Source: Mesorhizobium ciceri WSM4083
GTDB lineage: Bacteria > Pseudomonadota > Alphaproteobacteria > Rhizobiales > Rhizobiaceae
Reading direction: 5' to 3'
Assembly: GCF_000519305.1 (NCBI RefSeq)
Contig: NZ_JAFG01000005.1
Span: 562,018-626,017 of the forward strand
DNA length: 64,000 nucleotides
Position 1 is the first letter of the stretch. Each line of letters opens with the position of its first letter. Shown piece by piece: positions 8,291-16,751 of the stretch. The notes beneath the pieces were generated by a model that worked only from the letters and a program-made list of their open reading frames with translations, had not been told where the DNA came from and made no database searches. The position numbers were made by a program, and so were the translations under genes.

Positions 8291-9520
8291 ATGACGAGCG
8301 CGGTGCCAGGCACTCTCGCTGCCTTTTTGTGCTTTTTTTCCCTGACCGTCAACGTTTCCGACGCGACAGGCCAGGAAACGGCGGCGAAGCCGGAAAAAAA
8401 GACAACTGAAATCAAGATAGGCTATTTGCGGGCCTACGCACCGCAATTGACGCTTTCCATGCTCGACCTGCCGCCACGTGACGAAGGTGTCGCCGGCGCC
8501 GAGGTGGCGATCGGCGACAACAATACGACCGGAAAGTTCACCAACCAGAAATTCACCCTCGACGTGACCGAGATCAAACCCGACGGCGACGCGGTTCAGG
8601 CATTCGAAGGCATGATCGCCAAGGGCGACCGCTATGTGGTCGCCGATCTTTCAGCCAAACAATTGCTGTCGATCGCCGACATCGCCCGCGACAAAGGCGT
8701 GCTGATCTTCAATGTCGGCGCCACCGATGACAGCCTTCGCGAGGAGGACTGCCGCGTCAACGTTTTCCATATCGCGCCGACCCGCAGCATGCTGGCCGAT
8801 GCGCTGGCGCAGTATCTCATGGTGAAGAAGTGGCCGAATTGGGTGCTGCTCTATGGATCGCATGAGCAGGATCATCTCTACGCCGATGCGTTGCGCCGCG
8901 CGGCAACCCGCTTCGGCGGCCAGATCGTCGCCGAGAAGGAATTCAAGGATACCGGCACAGCCAGGCGCACCGACACCGGCGCCACGCAGATACAGCAGCA
9001 GATTTCCGTGTTCACGCAAGACTTGCCGGAGCATGACGTGGTGCTTGTCGCCGACGAAAGCGAGGTTTTCGGCACCTACGTGCCCTACCGCACCTGGACG
9101 CCGCGGCTGGTCGCCGGCACGGCCGGTCTGGTTGCATCGTCGTGGCATCCCGCCAGCGAACAATGGGGCGGCATCCAGATGCAGAGCCGCTTCCTGAAGA
9201 CGACGAGCCGGCGGATGCTCTCCAAGGACATGTCGGCCTGGACGGCGGTGCGTGCCGTCGGCGAGGCCACCACGCGCACCAAGGGCGACGATGCGAAGAA
9301 GATCAGCGACTACATGCGTTCCGACGATTTTTCGGTTGCTGCTTTCAAGGGGCAGAAGCTGACCTTCCGCAAATGGAACCTCCAGCTTCGCCAGCCGATC
9401 TTGCTTGGCGACACCAAGTCGGTCGTCTCGACATCGCCGCAAGAGGGCTATCTTCACCAGGTCTCCGAACTCGACACGCTCGGTGTCGATCAGCCGGAAA
9501 CGAAATGCGCTCTCAAGTAG
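8291..9520 (+). CDS. lutA: Periplasmic ABC-type substrate-binding protein, PQQ/lanthanide-associated (LutA-like)
   Basis: A 409-residue exported protein with an N-terminal signal sequence (about residues 1-28) and the branched-chain-amino-acid-type periplasmic binding fold (IKIGYLRAYAPQL at the mature start, FNVGATDDSLREEDCRVNVFHIAPTRSM in the middle). It belongs to the substrate-binding family annotated with PQQ-dependent alcohol dehydrogenase systems. In Methylobacterium the equivalent gene, lutA, heads the cluster needed for lanthanide uptake. It is first in an operon with a beta-propeller protein, an ABC ATPase and an ABC permease. Whether the ligand is a lanthanide complex is inferred from homology and from xoxF in the same island. 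Confidence 0.82.
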   Translation: MTSAVPGTLAAFLCFFSLTVNVSDATGQETAAKPEKKTTEIKIGYLRAYAPQLTLSMLDLPPRDEGVAGAEVAIGDNNTTGKFTNQKFTLDVTEIKPDGDAVQAFEGMIAKGDRYVVADLSAKQLLSIADIARDKGVLIFNVGATDDSLREEDCRVNVFHIAPTRSMLADALAQYLMVKKWPNWVLLYGSHEQDHLYADALRRAATRFGGQIVAEKEFKDTGTARRTDTGATQIQQQISVFTQDLPEHDVVLVADESEVFGTYVPYRTWTPRLVAGTAGLVASSWHPASEQWGGIQMQSRFLKTTSRRMLSKDMSAWTAVRAVGEATTRTKGDDAKKISDYMRSDDFSVAAFKGQKLTFRKWNLQLRQPILLGDTKSVVSTSPQEGYLHQVSELDTLGVDQPETKCALK

Positions 9521-9541
9521 AGTCAATCGGGAGGAATTTGC

Positions 9542-10513
9542 GTGCAGAAAAGAGCTTGCGCATTCGCCATTCTTGCGGCCGCCCTGACAGCCGGTCCGGC
9601 ATCGGCTTATACGGCCTACGTTTCCAACGAGAAGGACAACACGATGACCGTCGTCGACACGGCGACGATGCAGGTGGTGAAGACCGTCGAAGTCGGCCAG
9701 AGGCCACGCGGCATCACCATCTCGCATGACGGCAAATTCGTCTATCTATGCGCCAGCGATGACGATACGGTCCAGATCATCGATACCGCGACGCTTGAAA
9801 TCGTCGGTACGCTGCCATCCGGCCCCGATCCCGAATTGTTCGTGCTCTCGCCGGACGGCAAGACGCTTTATGTCGCCAATGAGGACGATAATCTCGTCAC
9901 CGCCATCGACGTCGAAAGCAAGCAGGTCCTGGCCGAGATTCCGGTCGGCGTGGAACCGGAAGGCATGGGTGTCAGCCCCGATGGCAAGACCATGGTCAAT
10001 ACCTCGGAAACCACCAGCATGGCGCATTTCATCGACACCGGCACGCATGAGGTGACCGACAATGTGCTGGTCGACACGCGCCCGCGCTTCGCCGACTTCA
10101 AGCCCGACGGCTCGCAGGTCTGGGTCAGCGCCGAGGTCGGCGGCACCGTCAGCGTCATCGACAACGCCAAACGCGAAGTGGTGAAGAAGATCCAGTTCGC
10201 GATTCAGGGACTGCGGGCCGAAACCATCCAGCCGGTAGGCATCGCCATCAGCGCCGATGGCAAGAAAGCCTATGTCGCGCTCGGCCCGGCGAACCATGTC
10301 GCGGTGATCAATACCGACACCTACGAGGTGGAGAAATACATCCTCGTCGGCCAGCGCGTCTGGCATCTGGCCTTCACGCCCGACCAGAAAACGCTGATCA
10401 CCACGAATGGCAATTCCAACGATATCACCTTCATCGACACGGCCACCGACGAGCCGGTCCAATCGCTCACCGTGGGCCAGCAGCCCTGGGGTGTGGTCAT
10501 TTCGCCCAAATAG
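9542..10513 (+). CDS. PQQ-associated YVTN beta-propeller protein
   Basis: A 323-residue exported protein with a cleavable signal ending about ASA at residue 22, followed by YVTN-type repeats (AYVSNEKDNTMTVVDTATM, FVYLCASDDDTVQIIDTATL, TLYVANEDDNLVTAIDVES and so on) that should close a seven-bladed propeller. It matches the PQQ-dependent catabolism-associated propeller family and has an equivalent in the Methylobacterium lut cluster. Start is GTG at 9542, with GGGAGG a few bases upstream. It is probably a periplasmic partner of the binding protein or of the quinoprotein; no catalytic residues can be assigned. Confidence 0.85.
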   Translation: MQKRACAFAILAAALTAGPASAYTAYVSNEKDNTMTVVDTATMQVVKTVEVGQRPRGITISHDGKFVYLCASDDDTVQIIDTATLEIVGTLPSGPDPELFVLSPDGKTLYVANEDDNLVTAIDVESKQVLAEIPVGVEPEGMGVSPDGKTMVNTSETTSMAHFIDTGTHEVTDNVLVDTRPRFADFKPDGSQVWVSAEVGGTVSVIDNAKREVVKKIQFAIQGLRAETIQPVGIAISADGKKAYVALGPANHVAVINTDTYEVEKYILVGQRVWHLAFTPDQKTLITTNGNSNDITFIDTATDEPVQSLTVGQQPWGVVISPK

Positions 10514-10542
10514 CAGACATTGATCATCGGGAGGCTCGAGAC

Positions 10543-10986
10543 ATGAAACTTTGCCGCAGGTTTTTCTTCGCCGCACTCGCCGGATTTGTCCTTGCTCCGA
10601 TCGGAGCAAGCGCCGACGATGCAACGCCAAAACCGTCGCGTGCCAGCAAGAACCTGCCGGAATTGATTATCGGTTCGGCCGATTCCACCTATGCCGTCAA
10701 TCAGAAGGACTTCGAGCTGATCGCCGGCCAGGGCTATCGCTGGAAGATCACCTCCAAAGGCGGTTTCGAATACAAGTTCGTGACCGACCTCTTCCGCAAT
10801 GTCTGGATGGACCAGATCGTCATCAACGATTTGGAAGTGCATATGGACGGCGGACCGGCCTGGCTGGAATTCGACGATGCGGGAACGATCCAGGTGCAGT
10901 TCCATACCGTTCGCCCGGGCGAATACACCTGGTCGGTTCCCGACCTCGCCGACAAGGGACTGAAGGGCAAGATTACGATCAAGTGA
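10543..10986 (+). CDS. Exported small protein of lut-like cluster
   Basis: A 147-residue protein with a signal peptide (residues 1-24, cleavage after ASA) and a compact beta-rich mature domain. There are no cysteines in the mature part, and the C-terminus runs TVRPGEYTWSVPDLADKGLKG. The fold could be cupredoxin-like, but the usual His-Cys-Met copper ligands are not evident. Homologues stand at this place in PQQ/ABC clusters and in lut clusters, between the propeller and the ATPase. Function unknown; a periplasmic accessory role for metal handling is inferred from position only. GGGAGG precedes the ATG. Confidence 0.75.
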   Translation: MKLCRRFFFAALAGFVLAPIGASADDATPKPSRASKNLPELIIGSADSTYAVNQKDFELIAGQGYRWKITSKGGFEYKFVTDLFRNVWMDQIVINDLEVHMDGGPAWLEFDDAGTIQVQFHTVRPGEYTWSVPDLADKGLKGKITIK

Positions 10987-11041
10987 ACCAAAGGCGATCA
11001 GGGCGCCAGATAGCCAACACGTCCTGAAGGAGCGACCCGGC

Positions 11042-11830
11042 ATGCAGCATATGAGGACAAGCGGACCGGGAGACGGGGTGGCGGCGCTCGATGTCGGTGC
11101 CGTCAGCCATTCCTATGGCCAGAAGCGGGCGCTCAACGACGTCTCCTTCTCGATCGCGCCGGCGACTTTCACCGTTCTGCTCGGCCTCAACGGGGCCGGC
11201 AAGACAACGCTGTTCTCACTGATAAGCCACCTCTACGACACGCGTCACGGATCGATCCGCATCTTCGGCCATGACATTCGCCGCGCGTCCGGCGAAGCAC
11301 TCAGACGGGTCGGCATCGTGTTCCAGGCACGCACGCTCGACCTCGACCTTAGCGTCTACCAGAATCTCTCCTACCACGCCTCACTGCATGGCATTGGCGG
11401 ACACGAAGCTCGCCAGCGCATTGCCGCGCTGCTTGAAACGGTCGACATGCAGGGCCGCCAGCATGACAAGGCACGCAGCCTCTCCGGCGGTCAGATGCGG
11501 CGCATTGAAATCGCCAGGGCGCTGCTTCACCGGCCTTCCCTGCTCCTGCTTGACGAGGCGACCGTCGGCCTCGACATCGAGTCTCGCGCGGGCATCCTCG
11601 CCACCATCCGCAAGCTCGTCCAGGCAGAGGGCATCGGCGTGCTCTGGGCCACGCATCTGATCGATGAAGTCGAAGACGCCGACCATGTCGTCATACTGCG
11701 GCGGGGTGACCTGGTCGCGAGCGGCAAGGTGTCGGATGTGATCCGTGCGAACGGCGGAAATTCGATTCGCGAAACCTTTTCGAAGCTCAGCCGCGTCGAT
11801 ACGGCGGGCATGGCGGAGACGTCGCCATGA
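11042..11830 (+). CDS. lutE: ABC transporter ATP-binding protein, PQQ/lanthanide-associated (LutE-like)
   Basis: A 262-residue ABC ATPase with Walker A GLNGAGKT (residues 48-55), signature LSGGQ (147-151), Walker B LLLLDE (167-172) and a switch histidine in WATHLIDE. It belongs to the ABC-2 exporter-like subgroup found with PQQ alcohol dehydrogenases and energises the permease encoded next. The stop overlaps the permease start (ATGA). In Methylobacterium the equivalent LutE takes part in lanthanide uptake, though the ABC-2 type normally exports; direction of transport cannot be decided from sequence. Confidence 0.88.
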   Translation: MQHMRTSGPGDGVAALDVGAVSHSYGQKRALNDVSFSIAPATFTVLLGLNGAGKTTLFSLISHLYDTRHGSIRIFGHDIRRASGEALRRVGIVFQARTLDLDLSVYQNLSYHASLHGIGGHEARQRIAALLETVDMQGRQHDKARSLSGGQMRRIEIARALLHRPSLLLLDEATVGLDIESRAGILATIRKLVQAEGIGVLWATHLIDEVEDADHVVILRRGDLVASGKVSDVIRANGGNSIRETFSKLSRVDTAGMAETSP

Positions 11831-12702
11831 GCGCTCCTGCGGTGCCCGGAAAGGTCGCCGGCATCATGCCGGTGCGGTCTGAGCCATTCGGCCTGCGCCA
11901 CTATCTCATTTGCCTGAAAGGCGTCGTCCTGCGCGAGTGCCTGCGCTTCCTGCATCAGCGCGAACGCTTCATTTCCTCGCTGGTCCGGCCGCTCGTCTGG
12001 CTGTTCATCTTTGCCGCCGGCTTTCGCCAGGTGCTCGGCGTGTCGATCATCCCGCCCTACAAGACCTATGTGCTCTACGAGGTCTATATCACACCGGGCC
12101 TTTGCGGCATGATCCTGCTGTTTTCCGGCATGCAGTCTTCGCTGTCGATGGTCTACGACCGCGAGATGGGCAACATGCGCATCCTGCTGGTCAGCCCGTT
12201 TCCGCGCTGGTTCCTGCTGGTGTCGAAGATGCTGGCCGGTGTGGCCGTATCGATCGTGCAGGTCTACGCGTTCCTGATCGTTGCCTGGTTGTGGGGCGTC
12301 AAGGCGCCGCCGCTCGGCTATCTCTACGTGCTGCCGGCACTGTTCCTGTCGGGCATGATGCTTTGCGCGCTCGGCATGCTCTTGTCTTCGCTGATCAAGC
12401 AGCTCGAAAACTTCGCCGGCATCATGAACTTCGTCATCTTTCCCGGCTATTTCGCGTCTCCGGCGCTGTATCCCTTGTGGCGCATCCAGGAGGCGAGCCC
12501 CCTGCTCTACAAGATCTGCCTCTGCAACCCGTTCACCTATGCCGTCGAGCTGATCCGCTTTGCCTTCTACGGGCAGATCGAGTGGCTGTCGCTGGGCGTC
12601 GTGGCCGGCTGCACGCTACTGTTTCTGGGCGGCGCCATCATCGCATACGACCCTTCGCGCGGTTTGGTGATCCGCAAACAGGACATGGGAGGAAACGCCT
12701 GA
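11827..12702 (+). CDS. lutF: ABC-2 type permease, PQQ/lanthanide-associated (LutF-like)
   Basis: A 291-residue integral membrane protein of the ABC-2 family with about six membrane segments (for example PLVWLFIFAAGF, CGMILLFSGM, SIVQVYAFLIVAWLWG, VAGCTLLFLGGAIIAY) and the motif VYDREMGNMRILLVSPFPRW typical of this family between segments 2 and 3. It is the membrane partner of the ATPase encoded at 11042. It overlaps the ATPase stop by 4 bp and the next gene by one base (TGATG), so all three are coupled. Confidence 0.87.
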   Translation: MSAPAVPGKVAGIMPVRSEPFGLRHYLICLKGVVLRECLRFLHQRERFISSLVRPLVWLFIFAAGFRQVLGVSIIPPYKTYVLYEVYITPGLCGMILLFSGMQSSLSMVYDREMGNMRILLVSPFPRWFLLVSKMLAGVAVSIVQVYAFLIVAWLWGVKAPPLGYLYVLPALFLSGMMLCALGMLLSSLIKQLENFAGIMNFVIFPGYFASPALYPLWRIQEASPLLYKICLCNPFTYAVELIRFAFYGQIEWLSLGVVAGCTLLFLGGAIIAYDPSRGLVIRKQDMGGNA

Positions 12703-13331
12703 TGGCGAGAATGAGGCTTGCTCACACTCTGGTTCTGGTCGCCACACTTGCCTCGATGGGGGGCGCCGGCGCGGCAAACACCGATCCCGACTGGCCCTGC
12801 ATACAGCGTAAGGTGCCACAACTCTCGCTTGGCCAGATCTGGAATGGGCCGGAGCTTCCTGCGACCGCAAAAGATTGGGCGAAGGATGCTGGCGTGTCGG
12901 CGCTTGTCGATGCGGTGGCGGCCCGGCGGATGCCGATTGCGCAAGCCCAGAAGGAGATCAAGGATTTCGCGACTTCCCTGCCGCGCGAGCAGGTCGCACC
13001 AAAAATGACGATGCTGGTGCAGGGAATGTTTGATCACATGGACACCGAGCGCTCGCACGTGATCTCCGGCATCTCGCGCTATGCCCACAAACAGCTGGAA
13101 ATGGCGGCACAGTTGCGCAAGGAAGCATCCGAAGTCGACGCGCTGCGCGCCAAGGCCGATGCAGATCCGGACGATGTCGAACGGCGAACCGACCAGCTGA
13201 ATTTCGCGACGCGAATTTTCCACGAACGCGTCCAGTCGCTGACTTATGTCTGCGATGTGCCAACGATAATCGAGCAGCGGCTTTACCAGTTGTCGAAGAC
13301 TGTCTCGGAAACGCTCGTCGTGAAGAAATAG
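12702..13331 (+). CDS. Exported alpha-helical protein, last gene of lut-like operon
   Basis: A 209-residue protein with a signal peptide (cleavage near GAGAA at about residue 24). The mature part is mostly helical and charged, with two cysteines (DWPCIQRK near the N-terminus, YVCDVPTI near the C-terminus) that could form a disulfide. It starts in the stop of the permease gene (TGATG at 12700-12704). It occupies the place of lutG, an exported protein of unknown function, in the Methylobacterium cluster. No TonB-dependent receptor (lutH) follows it here. Confidence 0.78.
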   Translation: MARMRLAHTLVLVATLASMGGAGAANTDPDWPCIQRKVPQLSLGQIWNGPELPATAKDWAKDAGVSALVDAVAARRMPIAQAQKEIKDFATSLPREQVAPKMTMLVQGMFDHMDTERSHVISGISRYAHKQLEMAAQLRKEASEVDALRAKADADPDDVERRTDQLNFATRIFHERVQSLTYVCDVPTIIEQRLYQLSKTVSETLVVKK

Positions 13332-13347
13332 ACCTTGGCCGCCTGTC

Positions 13348-13548
13348 TCATGACTCCCTGCCAGGCAGCACACGCCAGCGCTGCACGAAATAACCGGGAT
13401 GCGTCTCGATCCACCTCGCCACCAGCGGCTGCGCCTGCATGAAGGCAGTCCCGGGATTCATCGCCAGACCGTCCACCATTTCTTCGCGTTGTTCGCAGGT
13501 CCGCGGTACATCCGTCAGGCAGACCATCATAACGAGTGTGTAAAGCAT
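13348..13548 (-). CDS. Small hypothetical protein, paralogue of the one at 25583
   Basis: A 66-residue protein beginning MLYTLVMMVCLTDVP, convergent with the lut-like operon. It aligns along its whole length with the 69-residue protein at 25583-25792: both have VCL, then a second Cys seven residues on, a mid-protein T-F segment, an A..W..HP motif and a Trp near the end. A short hydrophobic start suggests export or membrane contact. I chose the ATG at 13548 because the homology starts there; a longer frame to 13668 has no matching extension. Function unknown. Confidence 0.6.
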   Translation of the reverse strand: MLYTLVMMVCLTDVPRTCEQREEMVDGLAMNPGTAFMQAQPLVARWIETHPGYFVQRWRVLPGRES

Positions 13549-13750
13549 TACCCCTTTTTCCCCATCGAATTCCCGAACCCTACCCGGGAGGTTTCCGAAC
13601 AATCCGCAGGGGTGCACATACAGATCGCCTACGGGTGTGAAAGGACGTGGTCCCCCGCTCTTTCGCACTGCAACATAACATATCGCTTATATAACACCAA
13701 CGATCGCGGGCGTTCTCCACCGGACTTTCATCCGTTGCGTTCGTGCGATG

Positions 13751-14689
13751 TCATCCCGCCTTGTCTGGATACAGCTTTCCGAAAAGGGGCAGGTACATCG
13801 CGCCCTTGCGCATCAGGAAATCGTTGAACGTGGCCATCGCCGGCGAGATCGCGTGATCGGTTCGCATCACCGAGAACCATTGTCGGCGGATCGGCATTCC
13901 GACAACGTCGAGGATGACAAGCCGGCCTGCTTCGGTTTCCGCAGCGATGGTGTGGGCAGAGATGAAGGCGATGCCCAGACCAGCCATCACCGCCTGTTTG
14001 ATCGTTTCGTTCGAGGCCATCTCGACACCGAGGTCGTCGATGCGCCCAGGCACGTCGCTCAGGAATATTTCCAACGAGATGCGGGTTCCGGAGCCGGGCT
14101 CGCGAATAAGGAAATGCTCCTCCGCGATCCGCTCCTTGGAGATATCGCGCGCCGCCACCAACGGATGGTCGGGCGGCGCGATGATGACCAGCGGGTGATC
14201 GCCGAAGACCGAAGCACGCACCGGAACCTCTTTCGCCGGACGCCCCATCAGCGCGATATCGATGTCGTGGTTCCTGAGGTTGTCGATCGTCTGGGCACGA
14301 TTGCCGATGGCAAGCCGCATGTCGATGTCGGGATGGTCCTTCATGAACGCAGCCATCAGCCGCGGCGCGAAATATTTGGCGGTGGAAACGACACCGAGCC
14401 TCAAGCTGCCGGTGCGTACGCCCTTGATGGCATCCATCTTGTCTTCGAGCAAACCGAGATGCTCCTCGATAACCTGCGCTGTCTCGACGAAAGCCAGACC
14501 TGCGGCAGTGGGACGCATACCGTCCGATGTTCGGTCGAACAGAGCCAGCTGGAATTCTTCCTCCACTTGCCGCAGCTGGATTGTCAGAGCTGGAGGAGAC
14601 AGACCTAACACCTTGGCCGCGCTGACAATTTTGCCGCACTTGATGATTGCTTGGACGGTCTTGAAATGCTTGAGCGTAAGGTTCCTCAT
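13751..14689 (-). CDS. cbbR: LysR-family regulator of the Calvin-cycle operon
   Basis: A 312-residue LysR-type regulator. The N-terminal winged helix-turn-helix (LKHFKTVQAIIKCGKIVSAA, then ALTIQLRQVEEEF) is followed by a periplasmic-binding-like effector domain (from about residue 90, GSLRLGVVSTAKYFAPRL). It is transcribed away from cbbF, the usual arrangement for CbbR, which activates cbb genes in response to metabolites such as RuBP or NADPH. CbbR is named by position and similarity. Its operator is expected in the 124-bp gap to cbbF, where an inverted repeat is visible. Confidence 0.92.
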   Translation of the reverse strand: MRNLTLKHFKTVQAIIKCGKIVSAAKVLGLSPPALTIQLRQVEEEFQLALFDRTSDGMRPTAAGLAFVETAQVIEEHLGLLEDKMDAIKGVRTGSLRLGVVSTAKYFAPRLMAAFMKDHPDIDMRLAIGNRAQTIDNLRNHDIDIALMGRPAKEVPVRASVFGDHPLVIIAPPDHPLVAARDISKERIAEEHFLIREPGSGTRISLEIFLSDVPGRIDDLGVEMASNETIKQAVMAGLGIAFISAHTIAAETEAGRLVILDVVGMPIRRQWFSVMRTDHAISPAMATFNDFLMRKGAMYLPLFGKLYPDKAG

Positions 14690-14813
14690 GCGGCATACTA
14701 AATTATTTTTACTGGATAGGTAAAGTTATTGAATTTTACTTATCTCGCGACGTTTGTTTCCATTCCTCCAGTCCAGCCGCTCCGAGGAGATGCGGCCGGA
14801 CCGGGAGGTTACG
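14690..14813. promoter_or_regulatory. cbbR-cbbF intergenic control region
   Basis: The 124-bp gap between divergent cbbR and cbbF is AT-rich next to cbbR. It contains GTAAA at 14720-14724 and TTTAC at 14735-14739, the core of an imperfect inverted repeat of LysR (T-N11-A) style, with a flanking similar TTACTTAT. This is the best CbbR operator candidate. GGGAGG at 14803-14808 is the ribosome site of cbbF. Confidence 0.55.
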
Positions 14814-15860
14814 ATGCCAGCGGCAACGCTCGACGCTTTTCTGAACTCCTATCTCGGCCAGCCTGACGAATTCCGCTCGGCAGTTGTGACGACCGTCCGT
14901 CAGTTGACACAGGCCGCCATCAAGGTCCGCAACACCATCAACCAAGGGGTGCTCGGCGCCGCCTTTGCCGAAACCCGTGGCGCCAATGCCGATGGCGACG
15001 TTCAGAAGGATCTCGACGTCTTCTCCGACGACATCTTCCTCGACGCCATGCGCCGTGCGCCGGTCGCGCTTTACGCCTCCGAGGAACTGGAGCAGCCAGT
15101 CTTGCTCGACAGGCAAGGGCCACTCGCCATCGCGATCGACCCGCTCGATGGCTCTTCCAACATCGACACCAACGTATCGATCGGAACGATCTTCTCGCTT
15201 CTGACCGCAACTGGCGCGCCGGACGCTGATCCGGCCGCCTCTTTCTTGCAGGCGGGCGTGAACCAGCTAGGCGCCGGTTTCTTCATATATGGGCCGCAGC
15301 TGGCACTTGTCCTGTCGCTCGGCAGCGGCACGCATGTCTTCGTCTTCTCGACAAGGCTCGGCACCTTCGTCCAGGCCTATGAAAGCCGGATCATTCCGCA
15401 ACGCACTCAGGAGTTCGCCATCAACGCCGCCAACTACCGGCACTGGGACGAGGCTGTGCGGCTCTATGTCGACGACTGCCTGGAGGGAACCGAAGGACCG
15501 CGCGAGAAGGATTTCAACATGCGCTGGATCGCCTCTCTGGTCGCCGACTGTTACCGCATATTGATGCGCGGCGGCGTTTTTCTCTACCCCGGCGATCGAC
15601 GCAAGGGCTATGGTCAGGGACGGCTGCGCCTCGTCTACGAGGCCAACCCGATCGCCTATCTCATAGAACAGGCTGGCGGTGCCGCCACCGATGCGATCAA
15701 CCGCATCCTGGAAATCGAACCCGAGAGCCTGCATCAGCGCGTGCCGATGATCTTCGGGTCGGCGCGGGAAGTCGCGCGCATCACCCGCTACCACACAGAG
15801 CCGAGCAACATCGGTGAGCGTGCGCCGCTGTTCAGCCGCCGCGGCCTGTTCAGAGCCTGA
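14814..15860 (+). CDS. cbbF: Class I fructose-1,6-/sedoheptulose-1,7-bisphosphatase
   Basis: A 348-residue class I FBPase. Metal and substrate motifs are clear: YASEELEQP, AIDPLDGSSNIDTN (the Asp-Pro-Leu-Asp-Gly-Ser metal site), YPGDRRKGYGQGRLRLVYEANP and EQAGGAATD. It removes the C1 phosphate of FBP and SBP in the Calvin cycle. Start is taken at ATG 14814 because GGGAGG stands 5 bp upstream; an in-frame ATG at 14790 would translate through that site. First gene of the operon cbbFPTALSXE, eight bases before cbbP. Confidence 0.95.
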   Translation: MPAATLDAFLNSYLGQPDEFRSAVVTTVRQLTQAAIKVRNTINQGVLGAAFAETRGANADGDVQKDLDVFSDDIFLDAMRRAPVALYASEELEQPVLLDRQGPLAIAIDPLDGSSNIDTNVSIGTIFSLLTATGAPDADPAASFLQAGVNQLGAGFFIYGPQLALVLSLGSGTHVFVFSTRLGTFVQAYESRIIPQRTQEFAINAANYRHWDEAVRLYVDDCLEGTEGPREKDFNMRWIASLVADCYRILMRGGVFLYPGDRRKGYGQGRLRLVYEANPIAYLIEQAGGAATDAINRILEIEPESLHQRVPMIFGSAREVARITRYHTEPSNIGERAPLFSRRGLFRA

Positions 15861-15868
15861 GCAGCACC

Positions 15869-16741
15869 ATGTCAGCCAAGCACCCCATCATCACCATCAC
15901 CGGGTCGTCGGGCGCCGGCACGACCTCGGTCAAGCGCATCTTCGATCTGATTTTCCGGCGCGAGAACATCGAGGCCGCTTTCATCGAAGGCGACGCCTTC
16001 CACCGCTACGACCGCGCAGCGATGAAGGCAAAGGTGGCCGAGGAGGAAAAGGCCGGAAACCCGAACTTCACCCATTTCAATGCAGCGGCCAACGAACTCG
16101 GAATTCTCGAAGAGGTGTTCGCGGAATATGGCCGCCGCGGAACCGGCAAGACCCGCACCTACATTCATGATGAGGAAGAGGAAAAGCAGCACGGCACGCC
16201 ACCGGGAACCTTTACCGAATGGCGCGAATTCGCTCCCAGCGACCTGCTCTTCTACGAGGGGCTGCACGGCTGTGTCGTCACCGACACGATCAATCTGGCC
16301 AAGCATGCGGATCTCAAGATCGGCGTCGTGCCGGTCATCAATCTCGAATGGATCCAGAAGATCCATCGCGACCGTTCGACCCGCGGCTATTCCACCGAGG
16401 CGGTGATGGACGTGATCCTGCGCCGGATGCCCGACTATGTCCGCTACATCGTCCCGCAATTCTCGCAGACCGCCATCAACTTCCAGCGCGTGCCGATCGT
16501 CGACACGTCCAACCCGTTCATCGCGCGCTGGATTCCGACGCCCGACGAATCGATGCTGGTTATCCGCTTCGCCAATCCGCGCGGCATCGATTTTCCGTAT
16601 CTGCTGTCGATGATCCACGACTCGTTCATGTCGCGGCCAAATTCCATCGTGGTGCCAGGCAACAAGCTCGATCTTGCCATGCAGCTGATCCTGACGCCGC
16701 TCATCCTGCAATTGATTGAACGCAAGAGCCGTGTGTCGTGA
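15869..16741 (+). CDS. cbbP: Phosphoribulokinase
   Basis: A 290-residue bacterial-type phosphoribulokinase that makes RuBP from ribulose-5-phosphate and ATP. The P-loop GSSGAGTT is at residues 12-19, followed by [16 protein letters not shown], and later [12 protein letters not shown] and [17 protein letters not shown]. The length matches the octameric, NADH-regulated proteobacterial enzymes. It lies between cbbF and cbbT in the standard order. Confidence 0.97.
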   Translation: MSAKHPIITITGSSGAGTTSVKRIFDLIFRRENIEAAFIEGDAFHRYDRAAMKAKVAEEEKAGNPNFTHFNAAANELGILEEVFAEYGRRGTGKTRTYIHDEEEEKQHGTPPGTFTEWREFAPSDLLFYEGLHGCVVTDTINLAKHADLKIGVVPVINLEWIQKIHRDRSTRGYSTEAVMDVILRRMPDYVRYIVPQFSQTAINFQRVPIVDTSNPFIARWIPTPDESMLVIRFANPRGIDFPYLLSMIHDSFMSRPNSIVVPGNKLDLAMQLILTPLILQLIERKSRVS

Positions 16742-16751
16742 GGAGGATGCA

